In this document: positions 47,063 to 57,500 of the stretch, piece by piece | Position numbering within the stretch: position 1 is the first letter of the stretch | Layout: every line of letters starts with the position of its first letter | Assembly (NCBI RefSeq): GCF_002807665.1 | Contig: NZ_PEAY01000004.1 | Location: 596,604-660,603 of the forward strand | Source: Neoalteromonas facilis | Lineage (GTDB): Bacteria > Pseudomonadota > Gammaproteobacteria > Enterobacterales > Alteromonadaceae | Direction of reading: 5' to 3' | DNA length: 64,000 bases | Notes under the pieces: generated by a model | Database searches by the model: none | What the model was told of the DNA's origin: nothing | The model's input: only the letters and a program-made list of their open reading frames with translations | Translations under genes and position numbers: made by a program

Positions 47063-48276
47063 GCTTCGACGTAGCTGCGATCCGAGCCCAGTTTCCGTTA
47101 TTGCAAAAAGAAATTGACGGAAAGCCGTTGGTTTACTTTGATAACGCGGCGACTACGCAAAAGCCTCAAGCTGTGATCGACGCCTTGGTGGATTACTACA
47201 CCCAATGCAATGCAAATGTGCATCGTGGTGCGCACCATCTATCGGACGAAGCCACTCGGCGTTATGAAAAGGCTCGTGATGTTGTAGCCCAGTTTATCAA
47301 CGCGCAACATCGTGAAGAAGTGATTTGGACCAGTGGTACTACAGAAGCCATCAACCTTGTCGCGAACGGGGCTGGACAATTGTTGAAGCCAGGCGATGAA
47401 GTACTCGTCACCGAGTTGGAGCACCATGCCAATTTGGTTACATGGCAACAAGCGTGTAAGCGCAGTGGTGCAACGCTAAAAGTTGTGCCTATTTTTGATT
47501 CGGGCGAATTAGATATTGGCGCGTTTGATTCATTGTTATCCAGCAATACGCGTTTGGTGGCAATGCCACACGTGTCAAATGCATTAGGTACGGTAAACCC
47601 CATTGTTGAGTTAACCGCTAAAGCCAAACAGTTTGGTGCTTGGGTGTTGATTGATGGTGCTCAAGGTATTGCGCATGGTGGCGTTGACGTGCAAGCGATA
47701 GGTTGCGATTTTTATGCATTTTCAGGGCATAAATTATTTGCCCCAACCGGTATTGGTGCCCTTTGGGGGCGAAAATCAGTACTGGAGAGCTGGCCTGTTT
47801 GGCAGACGGGCGGTGAAATGATCCACGACGTGACATATCAAACGGCTACATGGGGCTCGTTGCCTAATCGGTTAGAAGCCGGTACGCCTAACATTGCGGG
47901 GGCTATTGGTATGGGCGCGGCCATTGAATGGTTCTCTGCGCTAGATACTGCTGCCGTGCAGGCGCATGAACAAGCACTATTACGTTATGCGACTGAAAAA
48001 GCCAGTGAGTTTGAGGGCATCCGTTTGATTGGTACTGCTCCTCACAAAGTGGGCGTGCTTAGCTTTTTGCTAGAGGGCGCGCACCCTGCTGATGTAGGCT
48101 TTATTTTAGACAAGCAAGGCGTTGCCATCCGTACCGGTGACAACTGTGCCCAGCCACTGATGAAAAGATTGGGCATTCCGGGGACGGCGAGAGCATCGTT
48201 CTCTATTTACAACACCTTTGAAGAGATAGACCGCTTCTTTGCAGCGCTTGAAAAAGCCAAAATGATGTTGGCGTAG
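47059..48276 (+). CDS. sufS: Cysteine desulfurase SufS
   Basis: A 405-residue PLP enzyme that removes sulfur from cysteine and passes it to SufE. PLP lysine K225 is in FSGHKLFAPTGIG, and the persulfide cysteine C363 is in RTGDNCAQP; these numbers are one less than in the E. coli enzyme. VYFDNAATTQKP and HRGAHHLS are also typical of group II desulfurases. The ATG at 47059 has GGAGG close upstream and overlaps the sufD stop; an upstream in-frame start inside sufD is rejected. Confidence 0.97.
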   Translation: MSFDVAAIRAQFPLLQKEIDGKPLVYFDNAATTQKPQAVIDALVDYYTQCNANVHRGAHHLSDEATRRYEKARDVVAQFINAQHREEVIWTSGTTEAINLVANGAGQLLKPGDEVLVTELEHHANLVTWQQACKRSGATLKVVPIFDSGELDIGAFDSLLSSNTRLVAMPHVSNALGTVNPIVELTAKAKQFGAWVLIDGAQGIAHGGVDVQAIGCDFYAFSGHKLFAPTGIGALWGRKSVLESWPVWQTGGEMIHDVTYQTATWGSLPNRLEAGTPNIAGAIGMGAAIEWFSALDTAAVQAHEQALLRYATEKASEFEGIRLIGTAPHKVGVLSFLLEGAHPADVGFILDKQGVAIRTGDNCAQPLMKRLGIPGTARASFSIYNTFEEIDRFFAALEKAKMMLA

Positions 48277-48284
48277 GAGATGTT

Positions 48285-48641
48285 ATGAGTGTTGAAACAT
48301 TTGTACCGAATAAACAGATTATTTCATTGACCGACAGTGCAATTCGCCATTTTCAGGGCAAGCTAAAAAATCATCCTGATCAGATCATTCGCTTGTCGAC
48401 AAAAGCCAGTGGTTGCACAGGTTATGCCTATGTACTGGATTTTGCTGATGCGCCAGAAAGTACTGACGAAGTGGTTAACATTAATGACCAACTTACCGTT
48501 GCTGTTGCGGCTGATGCCATAGGATTGATCCGTAATACTGAAATTGATTACGTCAAAGAAGGCATAAACGGTGTGATCAAATACAACAATCCGAATGTCG
48601 TGGACGAATGCGGTTGCGGTGAAAGTTTTAACGTTGGGTAA
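48285..48641 (+). CDS. sufA: A-type Fe-S carrier SufA (HesB/IscA family)
   Basis: A 118-residue A-type carrier with the three invariant cysteines C44 (KASGCTGY), C109 and C111 (DECGCGESF). It holds and delivers Fe-S clusters from the SufBCD scaffold. GGAGATGTT precedes the ATG. Its place after sufS, rather than first in the operon as in E. coli, is usual for many marine gammaproteobacteria. Confidence 0.92.
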   Translation: MSVETFVPNKQIISLTDSAIRHFQGKLKNHPDQIIRLSTKASGCTGYAYVLDFADAPESTDEVVNINDQLTVAVAADAIGLIRNTEIDYVKEGINGVIKYNNPNVVDECGCGESFNVG

Positions 48642-48652
48642 TTAACAGTACT

Positions 48653-49186
48653 ATGCAGCAAAAAATGGTAGTGACCGAGCGTGAATGTAAAGCACGCTTA
48701 GTGCCGGTTGGCAAACCAGTTGTTATCCCTGAAGGGGAATTCGTCAACATTACGCAAGATCTCGGCGGAAACTACACCATTACTTGGCGTGGGAATATGT
48801 ATCGTATCGACGGCACTGACGCCGACGCGATAGGGCGAAAGGTAACGGTGTTGTCTTTCGATCCTCCTGCTGATGGCAAAATCGACGAGAAGCAGGTTTG
48901 GCAGGCATTAGAATCAGTTTATGATCCGGAAATCCCGATCAATCTAGTGTCGTTGGGCTTGATCTATAACGTCGATATTCAGCAACAATCTCATGCAGTT
49001 GTGATCAATATGACCCTCACTGCCCCAGGCTGTGGCATGGGTCCTGTGTTGGTCGGCGATGTAGAGTATCGCGTTAAAATGGTGCCTTTCGTTGAGGACG
49101 TCAAAGTTGACTTGGTGTTTGATCCGCCTTGGTCTAGAGACATGATGAGCGAAGAGGCTCAGTTAGAAGCGGGTGTTTTTTTCTAA
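48653..49186 (+). CDS. sufT: Fe-S maturation protein SufT (MIP18/DUF59 domain)
   Basis: A 177-residue protein. The C-terminal ~100 residues are a MIP18/DUF59 domain (VWQALESVYDPEIPINLVSLGLIYNV, MTLTAPGCGMGPVLVGDVEYRV, VDLVFDPPWSRDMMSEEAQLEAG) with the conserved PGCGMG cysteine. The N-terminal ~75 residues form a separate beta-rich part found in gammaproteobacterial SufT. SufT proteins help load Fe-S clusters on client enzymes such as aconitase when demand is high. It lies inside the suf operon between sufA and sufE. Confidence 0.9.
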   Translation: MQQKMVVTERECKARLVPVGKPVVIPEGEFVNITQDLGGNYTITWRGNMYRIDGTDADAIGRKVTVLSFDPPADGKIDEKQVWQALESVYDPEIPINLVSLGLIYNVDIQQQSHAVVINMTLTAPGCGMGPVLVGDVEYRVKMVPFVEDVKVDLVFDPPWSRDMMSEEAQLEAGVFF

Positions 49187-49203
49187 ATCCACGAGGTTAT
49201 TCA

Positions 49204-49614
49204 ATGGCATTGCCAAGCAGTGAAGAGATAGTTGACGATTTAGCTTTTTTTGATGATTGGGAGCAGCGCTATCAGTACATCATTGATCTGGGTAAGCATT
49301 TGCCCGGTTTGCCTGAAAGCGAGCGTACTCCTGAAAAGCTGGTAAAAGGTTGCCAAAGCAATGTATGGCTCAAAGCAACGGAAAAAGACGGTGTATTTGA
49401 GTTTGACGTTGATAGTGATGCGGTGATTGTGCAAGGTTTGTTGGCGTTAGTATTGGCTGCCTACAACCATCAATCAGCTAAGGCGATTGTGGATTTTGAT
49501 ATCGATGGCTATTTTGCTGCGTTGGATCTTGAACGTCACATCACGCCAACCAGAGGCAACGGTTTACGTGCGATTGTCGGTAAAATCCGCGAATTGGCGA
49601 CCAACGCTTTGTAG
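49204..49614 (+). CDS. sufE: Cysteine desulfuration acceptor SufE
   Basis: A 136-residue SufE. The sulfur-acceptor cysteine is C50 in KLVKGCQSNVWL, and the family signatures DWEQRYQYIIDLGKHLP and HITPTRGNGLRAIVGKI are present. It takes persulfide sulfur from SufS and hands it to SufB. GAGG lies before the ATG. It is the last gene of the operon; no terminator is obvious in the ~250 bases that follow, which also hold CGCAATG/CATTGCG, a short inverted repeat at 49811-49830. Confidence 0.95.
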   Translation: MALPSSEEIVDDLAFFDDWEQRYQYIIDLGKHLPGLPESERTPEKLVKGCQSNVWLKATEKDGVFEFDVDSDAVIVQGLLALVLAAYNHQSAKAIVDFDIDGYFAALDLERHITPTRGNGLRAIVGKIRELATNAL

Positions 49615-49867
49615 ACATACTTTATTCAGCACACGTGGCGTTAAATAATGTGTTTTGACGCCCATTCAAACATCAGCTCTGTTTCACATCATTATCTCAT
49701 CTAACCCGCATGATCAGAGGTCGTATTAGCGCTTTCGCACGGTCTTGTATTTAGCTTTCTTACGGCTTAGTGGCTGGCTTTAATCTGCCTAAATATGATC
49801 TCGGTCAAGTCGCAATGGGCAAACATTGCGTAACCTTGCGCGCTTTTCAAATTGTCGACGAACGATT

Positions 49868-51223
49868 ATGCCTGAATTACTTTCTCCTGCCGGCAGCCTA
49901 AAGAACATGCGCTACGCTTTTGCCTATGGTGCTGATGCCGTATATGCCGGTCAGCCGCGCTATTCACTGCGCGTGCGTAACAATGAGTTTTCCTTAGAAA
50001 AATTAGCCATTGGTATTGATGAAGCCAAAGCGCAAGGAAAACACTTTTATGTGGTTAGCAATGTGGCGCCACACAACAACAAGTTAAAAACCTATATTCA
50101 AGATTTAACGCCTGTCATTGCACTGAAACCCGATGCATTGATCATGTCTGATCCAGGCTTGATCATGATGGTGAGAGAAGCATTTCCGCAGCAAACCATT
50201 CACTTGTCAGTGCAGGCGAATGCAGTTAACTATGCGAGCGTAAAATTTTGGGCGGCGCAAGGTATTAAGCGTGTGATCTTATCGCGTGAACTAGGCTTGC
50301 AAGAAATAGAAGAGATACGCCACGAATGCCCTGACACTGAATTGGAAGTATTTGTGCATGGCGCGTTATGCATGGCCTATTCAGGACGTTGTTTATTGTC
50401 GGGTTATATGAACAAGCGCGACCCGAATCAAGGTGCGTGCACCAACGCCTGTCGCTGGCAATATAACGCTGAACCAGCGCAGCGAGATGATGTGGGCAAT
50501 GTTGTGGGTAAGTGGGATCCGCAAGGCCAGCCGATCGAGCCGACGTTAGGGCTTGGGGCTTCAGCGACCGAGGATTATTTGATCACAGAACGACAACGGC
50601 CTGATGAGCCGATGACGGCTTTTGAAGATGAACACGGCACTTACATTATGAATTCTCGCGATCTACGAGCTGTTCAGCATGTGCACGCGCTAACCCAGAT
50701 GGGAGTCGACTCTTTAAAAATAGAGGGTAGAACCAAGTCTTTTTACTATTGTGCGCGTACCGCTCAGGTCTATCGGCAAGTTATCAATGATGCGCTTAGT
50801 GGCGTACCTTTTAATAATGAATATTTATACGAGCTAGACAAGCTTGCCAATCGTGGTTACACCGAGGGATTCTTGAGACGGCATACTCACGATATGTATC
50901 AAAACTATGAAACCGGTGCGTCTATCTCTGATAAACAACAGCTGGTTGGTGAAGTTGTCGCGATTGAAGAGGGCAATGTGATCACCGTTGAGGTGAAAAA
51001 CCGATTTGGGCTAGGCGATAGCCTTGAGCTGATGACACCCAAAGGCAATTACATATTTACGTTGCAGCAACTTGAACAGTTGTCGGGCAATACAATTGAC
51101 GTTGCCCCCGGCTCTGGGCATGTGGTCAAGGTTCGGCTACCGGAGGGCATAACAGCCTCACCGATGAGTATCTTGTTACGCAACCTTGTTGAAGGGGAAA
51201 CGACCAGAGGCAAAGTTGCCTAG
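49868..51223 (+). CDS. trhP: U32-family tRNA hydroxylation protein TrhP (YegQ)
   Basis: A 451-residue peptidase-U32-like protein nearly colinear with E. coli YegQ. Seen: PELLSPAGSLKNMRYAFAYG, ADAVYAGQPRYSLRVRNNEF, the cysteine cluster in GALCMAYSGRCLLSGYMNKRD and GACTNACRW, and SLKIEGRTKSFYYCARTAQVYR. YegQ/TrhP, despite the protease-family name, takes part in prephenate-dependent 5-hydroxyuridine formation at tRNA position 34. The ATG at 49868 (MPELLSPAG) matches the family N-terminus; an upstream in-frame start is unlikely. The ribosome site is weak. Confidence 0.93.
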   Translation: MPELLSPAGSLKNMRYAFAYGADAVYAGQPRYSLRVRNNEFSLEKLAIGIDEAKAQGKHFYVVSNVAPHNNKLKTYIQDLTPVIALKPDALIMSDPGLIMMVREAFPQQTIHLSVQANAVNYASVKFWAAQGIKRVILSRELGLQEIEEIRHECPDTELEVFVHGALCMAYSGRCLLSGYMNKRDPNQGACTNACRWQYNAEPAQRDDVGNVVGKWDPQGQPIEPTLGLGASATEDYLITERQRPDEPMTAFEDEHGTYIMNSRDLRAVQHVHALTQMGVDSLKIEGRTKSFYYCARTAQVYRQVINDALSGVPFNNEYLYELDKLANRGYTEGFLRRHTHDMYQNYETGASISDKQQLVGEVVAIEEGNVITVEVKNRFGLGDSLELMTPKGNYIFTLQQLEQLSGNTIDVAPGSGHVVKVRLPEGITASPMSILLRNLVEGETTRGKVA

Positions 51224-51232
51224 TGCGTTGTT

Positions 51233-52120
51233 TTAATTGCTGGCGTGGTGCCAAATCACGGCACCCGTCTCAGCGCCATAACTGGGCTCCACGATTTGAG
51301 CTTGTACTTCTTCACATAACCAATGGCGCATCGAACTTCCCATACCGCCAGTAATAACGATGTTGCCGCCACTGAACACTAATGCCTGTTTTGCAATATC
51401 TGAAAGGTAGCCTGCACCCTCAATGATGATCCCTCTTGCGGTTTCGCAACCTTGGTTAGCAAGTGACATTACCACGGGTGCCAATTTGGCAAATGTTGCC
51501 GGTGAAGCTTGGCATAATTTTTCGATGATTTCGGTATTCCCTTGGGTACCCAGATAGGTCGTAATGGTCTCAATAAATGACGGAGTTACTTGATTGTCGA
51601 CGTTGTCTAGGGCTAACAAAACCTTACGTACGGCTTGCTGTCCGATCCATGCGCCACTGCCTTTGTCACCCAATAAGAAACCTTGTCCACCCCATTGTTT
51701 GACCGTGCGCTGTTTTAATCCGGCCGCACAAGATCCAGTACCGATGATCAACACACTACCATCGGCGCCAGCATGAGCGCCAAACAATGACGTTTCCAGA
51801 TCACTGGTGGCATGAAACGAAGGAAACTGTGACGCCCATAGTGCTAGTTTCTGTTTTGCACTTTGAACATTGTACCCCGCCAAGCCGGCCACAATCGGCG
51901 GCATTTGAGTTGGCGCACCAATAGGCATTTTCGCATCATTGAGAGCAGCGTGAATGGCAGTTTCAATGGATAATGTCGCGTTATCGAAATCTCGTGCGAT
52001 ATTGGCTGAGCCTGCTAGTCCTTTGCCAATAATGTGTAAGTTTTTATCCATCACGTAGGCACTGCATTTTGTGCCACCGCCATCGATGCCGATGCTAATC
52101 GGTGCTGGTACTGCTAACAA
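51233..52120 (-). CDS. BadF/BadG/BcrA/BcrD-type ATPase, probable glucosamine/GlcNAc kinase
   Basis: A 295-residue ASKHA-fold kinase. Phosphate-1 motif: ISIGIDGGGTKCSAYVMD; phosphate-2: VLIIGTGSCAAG; a further GQGFLLGDKGSGAWIG loop and the adenosine motif IVITGGMGSSM. This resembles GspK-type glucosamine kinases of Vibrio and mammalian N-acetylglucosamine kinase. Such enzymes phosphorylate amino sugars released from chitin. No chitin-use gene is adjacent, so the substrate is inferred. It is convergent with trhP with only nine bases between stops. Confidence 0.8.
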   Translation of the reverse strand: MLAVPAPISIGIDGGGTKCSAYVMDKNLHIIGKGLAGSANIARDFDNATLSIETAIHAALNDAKMPIGAPTQMPPIVAGLAGYNVQSAKQKLALWASQFPSFHATSDLETSLFGAHAGADGSVLIIGTGSCAAGLKQRTVKQWGGQGFLLGDKGSGAWIGQQAVRKVLLALDNVDNQVTPSFIETITTYLGTQGNTEIIEKLCQASPATFAKLAPVVMSLANQGCETARGIIIEGAGYLSDIAKQALVFSGGNIVITGGMGSSMRHWLCEEVQAQIVEPSYGAETGAVIWHHASN

Positions 52121-52236
52121 TGGTAATCCCTGAGGTAAAACGTTTAGCGGAAATTACGCAATATTTAACCGCAAAGCGACGGTGATTGCGACAGTTAATT
52201 GCCGTTTGCTCATGCATTGGATTGAATCAGACCGAG

Positions 52237-53400
52237 CTACAACTGAATTAACACTGAAATGCAAACAGATGCTGCCAAAATCCACAGCGGATGCAATCGC
52301 CAGTATATGAGTCCAGCTGTAGCTAATATGACGACGATAATATCGCTGATATTGAGCATGGTTTGGCTGATAAGCGGGTCGATTAAGACAGCAAGCAGGA
52401 TACCGACGACCGCGGTATTGATGCCAATCAGCGCTTGCTTTACCCCCCAATGATGTTGAAGCTGTGCCCAAATTGGCATTACTGCAAACAGTAACAGCAT
52501 CCCAGGGAGAAATATTGCGACAATGCTTACAGTGGCGCCCAACAGTGGCACAGTCGGTTCAGCAGAGGCACCAATGTAAGCTGCTATGGTAAACAGCGGG
52601 CCAGGTACCGCTTGAGCCGCACCGTAGCCCATAAGAAATTGCTCTTGCTGTATTAGACCTGTTTGCACAAATTCGCTGTGCATAAGCGGAAGCACGACAT
52701 GCCCACCACCAAAGACAAGCGCGCCGCTACGATAGAGCTTGTCAAATAACGCTATCAAAGGCGAATGATCAGTGAGCCCAACGAATACGAATAATCCAAT
52801 AACACATAATACGCCGCATATGATGCTACTGATGGGTATCCGCCAACGAATCTCACTTTGTTGTTCAGTTTCCGAACGTTTGGCAAAGGCGAAAGTGGTA
52901 ACACCGGCGACAATAATTGCGCCCATTTGCCCTTCTATGCTGGGAAATAGCACAAGCAGTACCGCGATGGCTATCGCAAAAGTCTTTCTTAAAAAGGTTG
53001 TGCATAACTGCTTTTGCATCCCCCAAACGGCTTGGGTCACTACTGCAACAGCCACCAATTTGAGACCATGTAAAGCATGCAGCGTCATTGCGTTATCAAG
53101 GTTTACGATAGATAGCGCGAATGCGGTCAATATAACCGCTGAGGGTAAAGTGAATCCGATCCAAGCTGCAACAGCCCCTGCATATCCTGCTCTGTTGTAG
53201 CCAATGGCTGCACCAACTTGGCTACTCGCGGGGCCTGGAATAAACTGACAAAGCGCTACAAGGTTGCTGTATTGTTCATCGGTTAACCAATGTCGCCTGT
53301 TAACAAATGCGTCGCGAAAATACCCAAGGTGGGCGACAGGTCCACCAAAACTGGTGCAACCCAAGCGAAAAAACACCCAAAAAATGTCTAACATTCGCAT
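52237..53400 (-). CDS. chrA: Chromate transporter ChrA (two-domain CHR family)
   Basis: A 387-residue membrane protein made of two homologous CHR halves. The first shows FFRLGCTSFGGPVAHLGYF and ALCQFIPGPASSQVGAAIGY; the second LFDKLYRSGALVFGGGHVVLPLMHSEF and GYGAAQAVPGPLFTIAAYIGA. ChrA proteins export chromate and are linked to sulfate-like oxyanion transport. I prefer the ATG at 53400 (MRMLDIFWVFFRLG); the frame is open back to a TTG at 53472, but the extra N-terminus is not family-like. It is divergent from the WYL regulator gene. Confidence 0.88.
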   Translation of the reverse strand: MRMLDIFWVFFRLGCTSFGGPVAHLGYFRDAFVNRRHWLTDEQYSNLVALCQFIPGPASSQVGAAIGYNRAGYAGAVAAWIGFTLPSAVILTAFALSIVNLDNAMTLHALHGLKLVAVAVVTQAVWGMQKQLCTTFLRKTFAIAIAVLLVLFPSIEGQMGAIIVAGVTTFAFAKRSETEQQSEIRWRIPISSIICGVLCVIGLFVFVGLTDHSPLIALFDKLYRSGALVFGGGHVVLPLMHSEFVQTGLIQQEQFLMGYGAAQAVPGPLFTIAAYIGASAEPTVPLLGATVSIVAIFLPGMLLLFAVMPIWAQLQHHWGVKQALIGINTAVVGILLAVLIDPLISQTMLNISDIIVVILATAGLIYWRLHPLWILAASVCISVLIQL

Positions 53401-53575
53401 TCTAGTTGTGATGTGGATGTGTATAGGTGCAAGCCTACAAGGGTTGAGCGCAAAGATCGATACTCGCACCAATAAATCATTTTGATGCCATCATTAAGGT
53501 CGCATCAAAATGATTGCATAGTTTGGGGGAGCAGCTTATAGTGAGGTGTATGCAAACAAAACAGGTTGTCATCTA

Positions 53576-54451
53576 ATGGCTCTCGATACGATTCCTCATG
53601 CGCAGCGCGAACGGTTAGCGTTTATAGATTTTTCATTACAGTACTTTGGTCAGGTCGCGAGAACAGACCTTATTCAACGATTTCAAACGGGGCTAGCGGC
53701 AAGCACACGTGATTTCTCACTGTATAAATCTTTAGCGCCTGATAACTTACGTCTTGTCCATCAAGACAAGCATTACCATCGTTGCGCAGGTTTTGTGCCG
53801 GTTTTTAATCATGATCCCGAAATTGTGCTGCAAAACTTAAGTCGCGGTTTCGGCGATGGCATGTCCTCGCCAGTGCAACCCTCTGCCCAATGTTTTGATG
53901 CTGTTAGACTGGTACACCCCAACGCCAGCATTATTGCGGCACTTATGCGGGCAATCCATCAACAGAAAGCAATTAGTTGCGATTATGTATCAGCTAGTTC
54001 AGGTGAACATGAACGTGAATTAGTGCCCCATGCATTGGTTAATAATGGGCATCGTTGGCACGTAAGGGCTTATGATCGCACACATCGTACATTCAGAGAT
54101 TATGTGTGTACTCGTTTCACCCGCGTTGCAATCCTCGACGAAGCGCTAACCGATGCTGAACGCTCGACGTCCGATACCCAGTTTAATACCACTGTTAAGT
54201 TAATATTGGTTCCTCATCCGAGCCTTAAATACCCTCAAGCGGTTGAGCTTGATTTTGATATGCAAGATGGGCGTTATGAACTTCATGTGAAAGCGGCACT
54301 TGCTGCGTATGTTTTACGCCAATGGCAAGTGGATTGTTCGGCAGGATATCGATTCACTGGGCAAGGTTGTCAGTTAGCGCTTGCTAACCTTGATGTGCTT
54401 AAAAACGTTGAAAATCCAACACTTGCACCGGGCTACTCGGCGGCAGGATAA
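53576..54451 (+). CDS. WYL-domain transcriptional regulator, BrxR/CapW-like
   Basis: A 291-residue regulator. The N-terminus HAQRERLAFIDFSLQYFGQVARTDLIQRF with STRDFSLYKSLAP looks like the winged helix of BrxR/CapW proteins, which repress BREX, CBASS and other defence operons. A WYL domain (about 128-188: ISCDYVSA, HRWHVRAYDRTHRTFRDYVCTR) and a C-terminal WCX-like domain follow. ATG 53576 fits family starts; a GTG at 53546 in frame is an alternative. It lies 116 bases upstream of the SMC-like operon on the same strand, so that operon is the natural target. Family membership is clear, the defence link is inference. Confidence 0.8.
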   Translation: MALDTIPHAQRERLAFIDFSLQYFGQVARTDLIQRFQTGLAASTRDFSLYKSLAPDNLRLVHQDKHYHRCAGFVPVFNHDPEIVLQNLSRGFGDGMSSPVQPSAQCFDAVRLVHPNASIIAALMRAIHQQKAISCDYVSASSGEHERELVPHALVNNGHRWHVRAYDRTHRTFRDYVCTRFTRVAILDEALTDAERSTSDTQFNTTVKLILVPHPSLKYPQAVELDFDMQDGRYELHVKAALAAYVLRQWQVDCSAGYRFTGQGCQLALANLDVLKNVENPTLAPGYSAAG

Positions 54452-54514
54452 ATTTATTCAAAAAGCAGGTTGCAACAGGCCTTGCGGTCAGTATAGTTAA
54501 GCCTTTGCAGTGGT

Positions 54515-54520
54515 TATAAT
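54515..54520 (+). promoter_or_regulatory. Candidate -10 hexamer before the SMC-like operon
   Basis: A consensus TATAAT lies 48 bases before the start of the SMC-like gene. The bases 17 upstream (TATAGT) are a poor -35, as expected for a promoter that is weak or needs help. It is the best promoter candidate between the WYL gene and the operon. Confidence 0.4.
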
Positions 54521-54567
54521 CCTGCCCGATACGCGCCTCGCGTCATGATAATAATTACAGGACATTT

Positions 54568-57500
54568 ATGCCCGGTTTACATCGAATCATCCTTATCGAC
54601 ACCCACTTGCCGGGCGTCGTTGAACTTAAATTGAATGGCCATACCAATATTTGTGGCACCAATGCGTCTGGTAAAACAACACTTCAACGTCTTATACCGG
54701 TTTTTTATGGTGAATACCCTAGCCGGGTAGTACCGGCTACGCGCGATAGTTTCGAACGTTGGTATTTGCCGCGCGAATCCAGCTACATCATCTACGAGTA
54801 TCTAAATCATGATGAGGATTTATGTCAGGGGGTGCTGACTTCAAATGGCACAGGCGTTACCTACCGTTTGATTGGTAAACCCTTTGAGCTGGATGATTAC
54901 GTCTTCAAAAACAAGGCGGGCGATCACGTACCGACCAGTCCGCAAGACGTTGTGCGCAGTTTGAAGCGCAATAATGTCATGGTGACTAATCAATTGAGCA
55001 CCAAAGACTATAGAGCCGTTGTTCAGAATGACATCACGACCATGCAGTCATCCAGCAGCGCGCGTGAGCTGATGGGATACGCGCGCATTTTTAGTATGTG
55101 CGAGAGTAAGAAGCACCTGCGCCATATTGAGAAACTTGCGAAAGCGGTGCATTCGAAAGAAGGCAAGATGGAAACCATCAAAGCCATGATTGCAGCAATT
55201 CTTGAAGAAGATGGGGTTCAACCTCCTACTTCTAATTTAAGCCGTAAACATGTTGATGATTGGCTACGAGAATGTCAGTTAATTCAAGAGTTTGACGTAA
55301 TACGTCCTGAGTTCAGCCAGTTAGAAACCGCAGATGTGCAGTTAACAGACACCGAGCAGCGCTTGGCGGCTCTGAGTGATGTATTCAGCTATGATCATTC
55401 TTTCCTCGCGGCACATATCATTGAGCAACAATCGTTAGTTGATGACACCATTCATGCCATCAAGCAACTAGAAAATGATTGGCAGCATGAGCGTGAAGAG
55501 TTAAATCAGACGCTGTCAGCGGCGAAAGGCGATATTACCAAATACGAACAAGAGCTCGACAATGTCGAGGACGAATATCAGCGTTGGCAGGATCAGGATA
55601 TTGACCAGTTGCAGAGCAATGTGAAACAGCTCGACCAATGGCAAGAAGATTTACAAACAGCCCAATCGCGCTACCAGTTGGTAACTGATAAGCATCAGGA
55701 TATCCAATCAACGTTTGATAAGCGCGTTGCTGAATTAACCGATAAATTCAACCGCCAACTGGAAACACTCAATAGCAAACAGCGGGATTTGCTTGAGCAA
55801 CGTGCGATTAAACAGCGTGAAGGGCAACAGCAACGAGAAACACTGAAAGATGACTTTCAACAGCAACGCGATCAACTTAAAGAAGCGCATCAAGCACAGA
55901 ATTCAGAATCTGTAGAGCAACGTGCGTTGCTAAGTGCCCGTTTGCAAAACGTAGGATTCTCGGAATTTGAGCAGAGCCAATTGGATATTCTCGATGCCAC
56001 CATTGATGAAGCCGTGTCAGCGGAGGATATCGCTCGTGATCAACTGCGCAAGCAGCAAAAGCAGCTTACAACAGAGCTTCAAGCTCGCTCAACCGCGAAT
56101 GAGTCTCTACAGAAATGCAGCCGAGAGGTCATGGAATGTCAGAGCAAACTAGATAAAGCAGAATCGTTGTTGCATCCCAAAGACAACACGCTATTGGCAT
56201 TTTTACGTGAAGCTAATATTGAATGGGAAAACACGATTGGCAAAGTGTTAACGCCGGAATTGTTAGAGCGTAAAGATCTCAAACCTTCGTTGAACAAAAA
56301 GCATGATGCAACATTGTTTGGTTTAAAACTGGACCTGAGTCATTTGGACTTGCCGGAATATGCTCAGACAGAACAAGCTTTGAAGCTTAAGCTGGCAGAA
56401 TTCCAGGAAGCTTTAAGTACAGCCGTTGAGTGCCAAAGCGAAGCTGAGCAGCAATTGACCAGTGCTAGCGAACGTGTTCGTCAGGCTGAATTGGCCGTTA
56501 GCAAGGCAGAAAGTCAGCTAAAAAGCGCAGAAGCGAATCGCAAACGCAGTCAACAGGACCGCCATGCGCTGCACCGCGAATATCAAGCCGCGCTAGCTGA
56601 ACGTAAACAACAAAGTAAAAAGCAGCTACAGCAAATTGAGGCTCAGCAAACTAAATTGAAAGCACAGTTTAGTCAGGCGTTGGCAGATATTGATGAGCAG
56701 ATGCGAGAAGCATTATCAGAACTGGATTTCCATTGGCAGCAGGTGGTTGATGATATTGTTGCTGACGAGCAACAAGTTTCAGAACAGTTGGCTCAAGCCA
56801 AGGCTAACGCTAAGCGAGATCGTCAGGATACCGAAAAGTGGTTAGCGGATGAGTTGGCCAACCGCGGAGTTGACGTCGATGAGATCGGCAGCCTTAAAAA
56901 GCTGATTGAGCAATTGAAAAAAGATATCGATTACACCGAACGACACCGTCACCTCGTCGTAGACTACCAGCGCTGGTACAAGCATGTCTTCAGTGAACAA
57001 AAGGTCACGTGGCAGAAGTTGTTAACTGCAGCAAAGAAAACCGCGAGTAAAGCTGAACGCACGTTAACAGAGCATGCGCAACAGGTTAAAAGCAAGCGTG
57101 AGCAATTGGTTGAAACGCAAACTCAAGCAGAGACCCTATTACGTCAAGCGAATGAAGCGAATGTCAGTGTTGAGCAGCTCACCAAGAGTTTAGCCAAGCT
57201 ATCGCTGAAGGTTGAAAGTGAGTCAGGAAAACAGCCGCCGGCAAGTGACCTAACTGCTATTTCTCAACGTGTCACAGAAGCCAATGAGTTACTGCAGCAA
57301 CGAGAACGCTTATTAACCGATATTCGCGCCTATGTAGAGCGGTTTGATCAATTAATTGCTGCTCAGGCAGGCACTGGTTTGTCCGACACGTGGGAGCGTT
57401 CGCGAGAGGAATGTACGACAATAGATAAAGAAGGCACACGCCACATTGTCCATCGTCGTTTGGTTAGTCATTTGGCCAGGTTGCTGAATGAAATTGTACC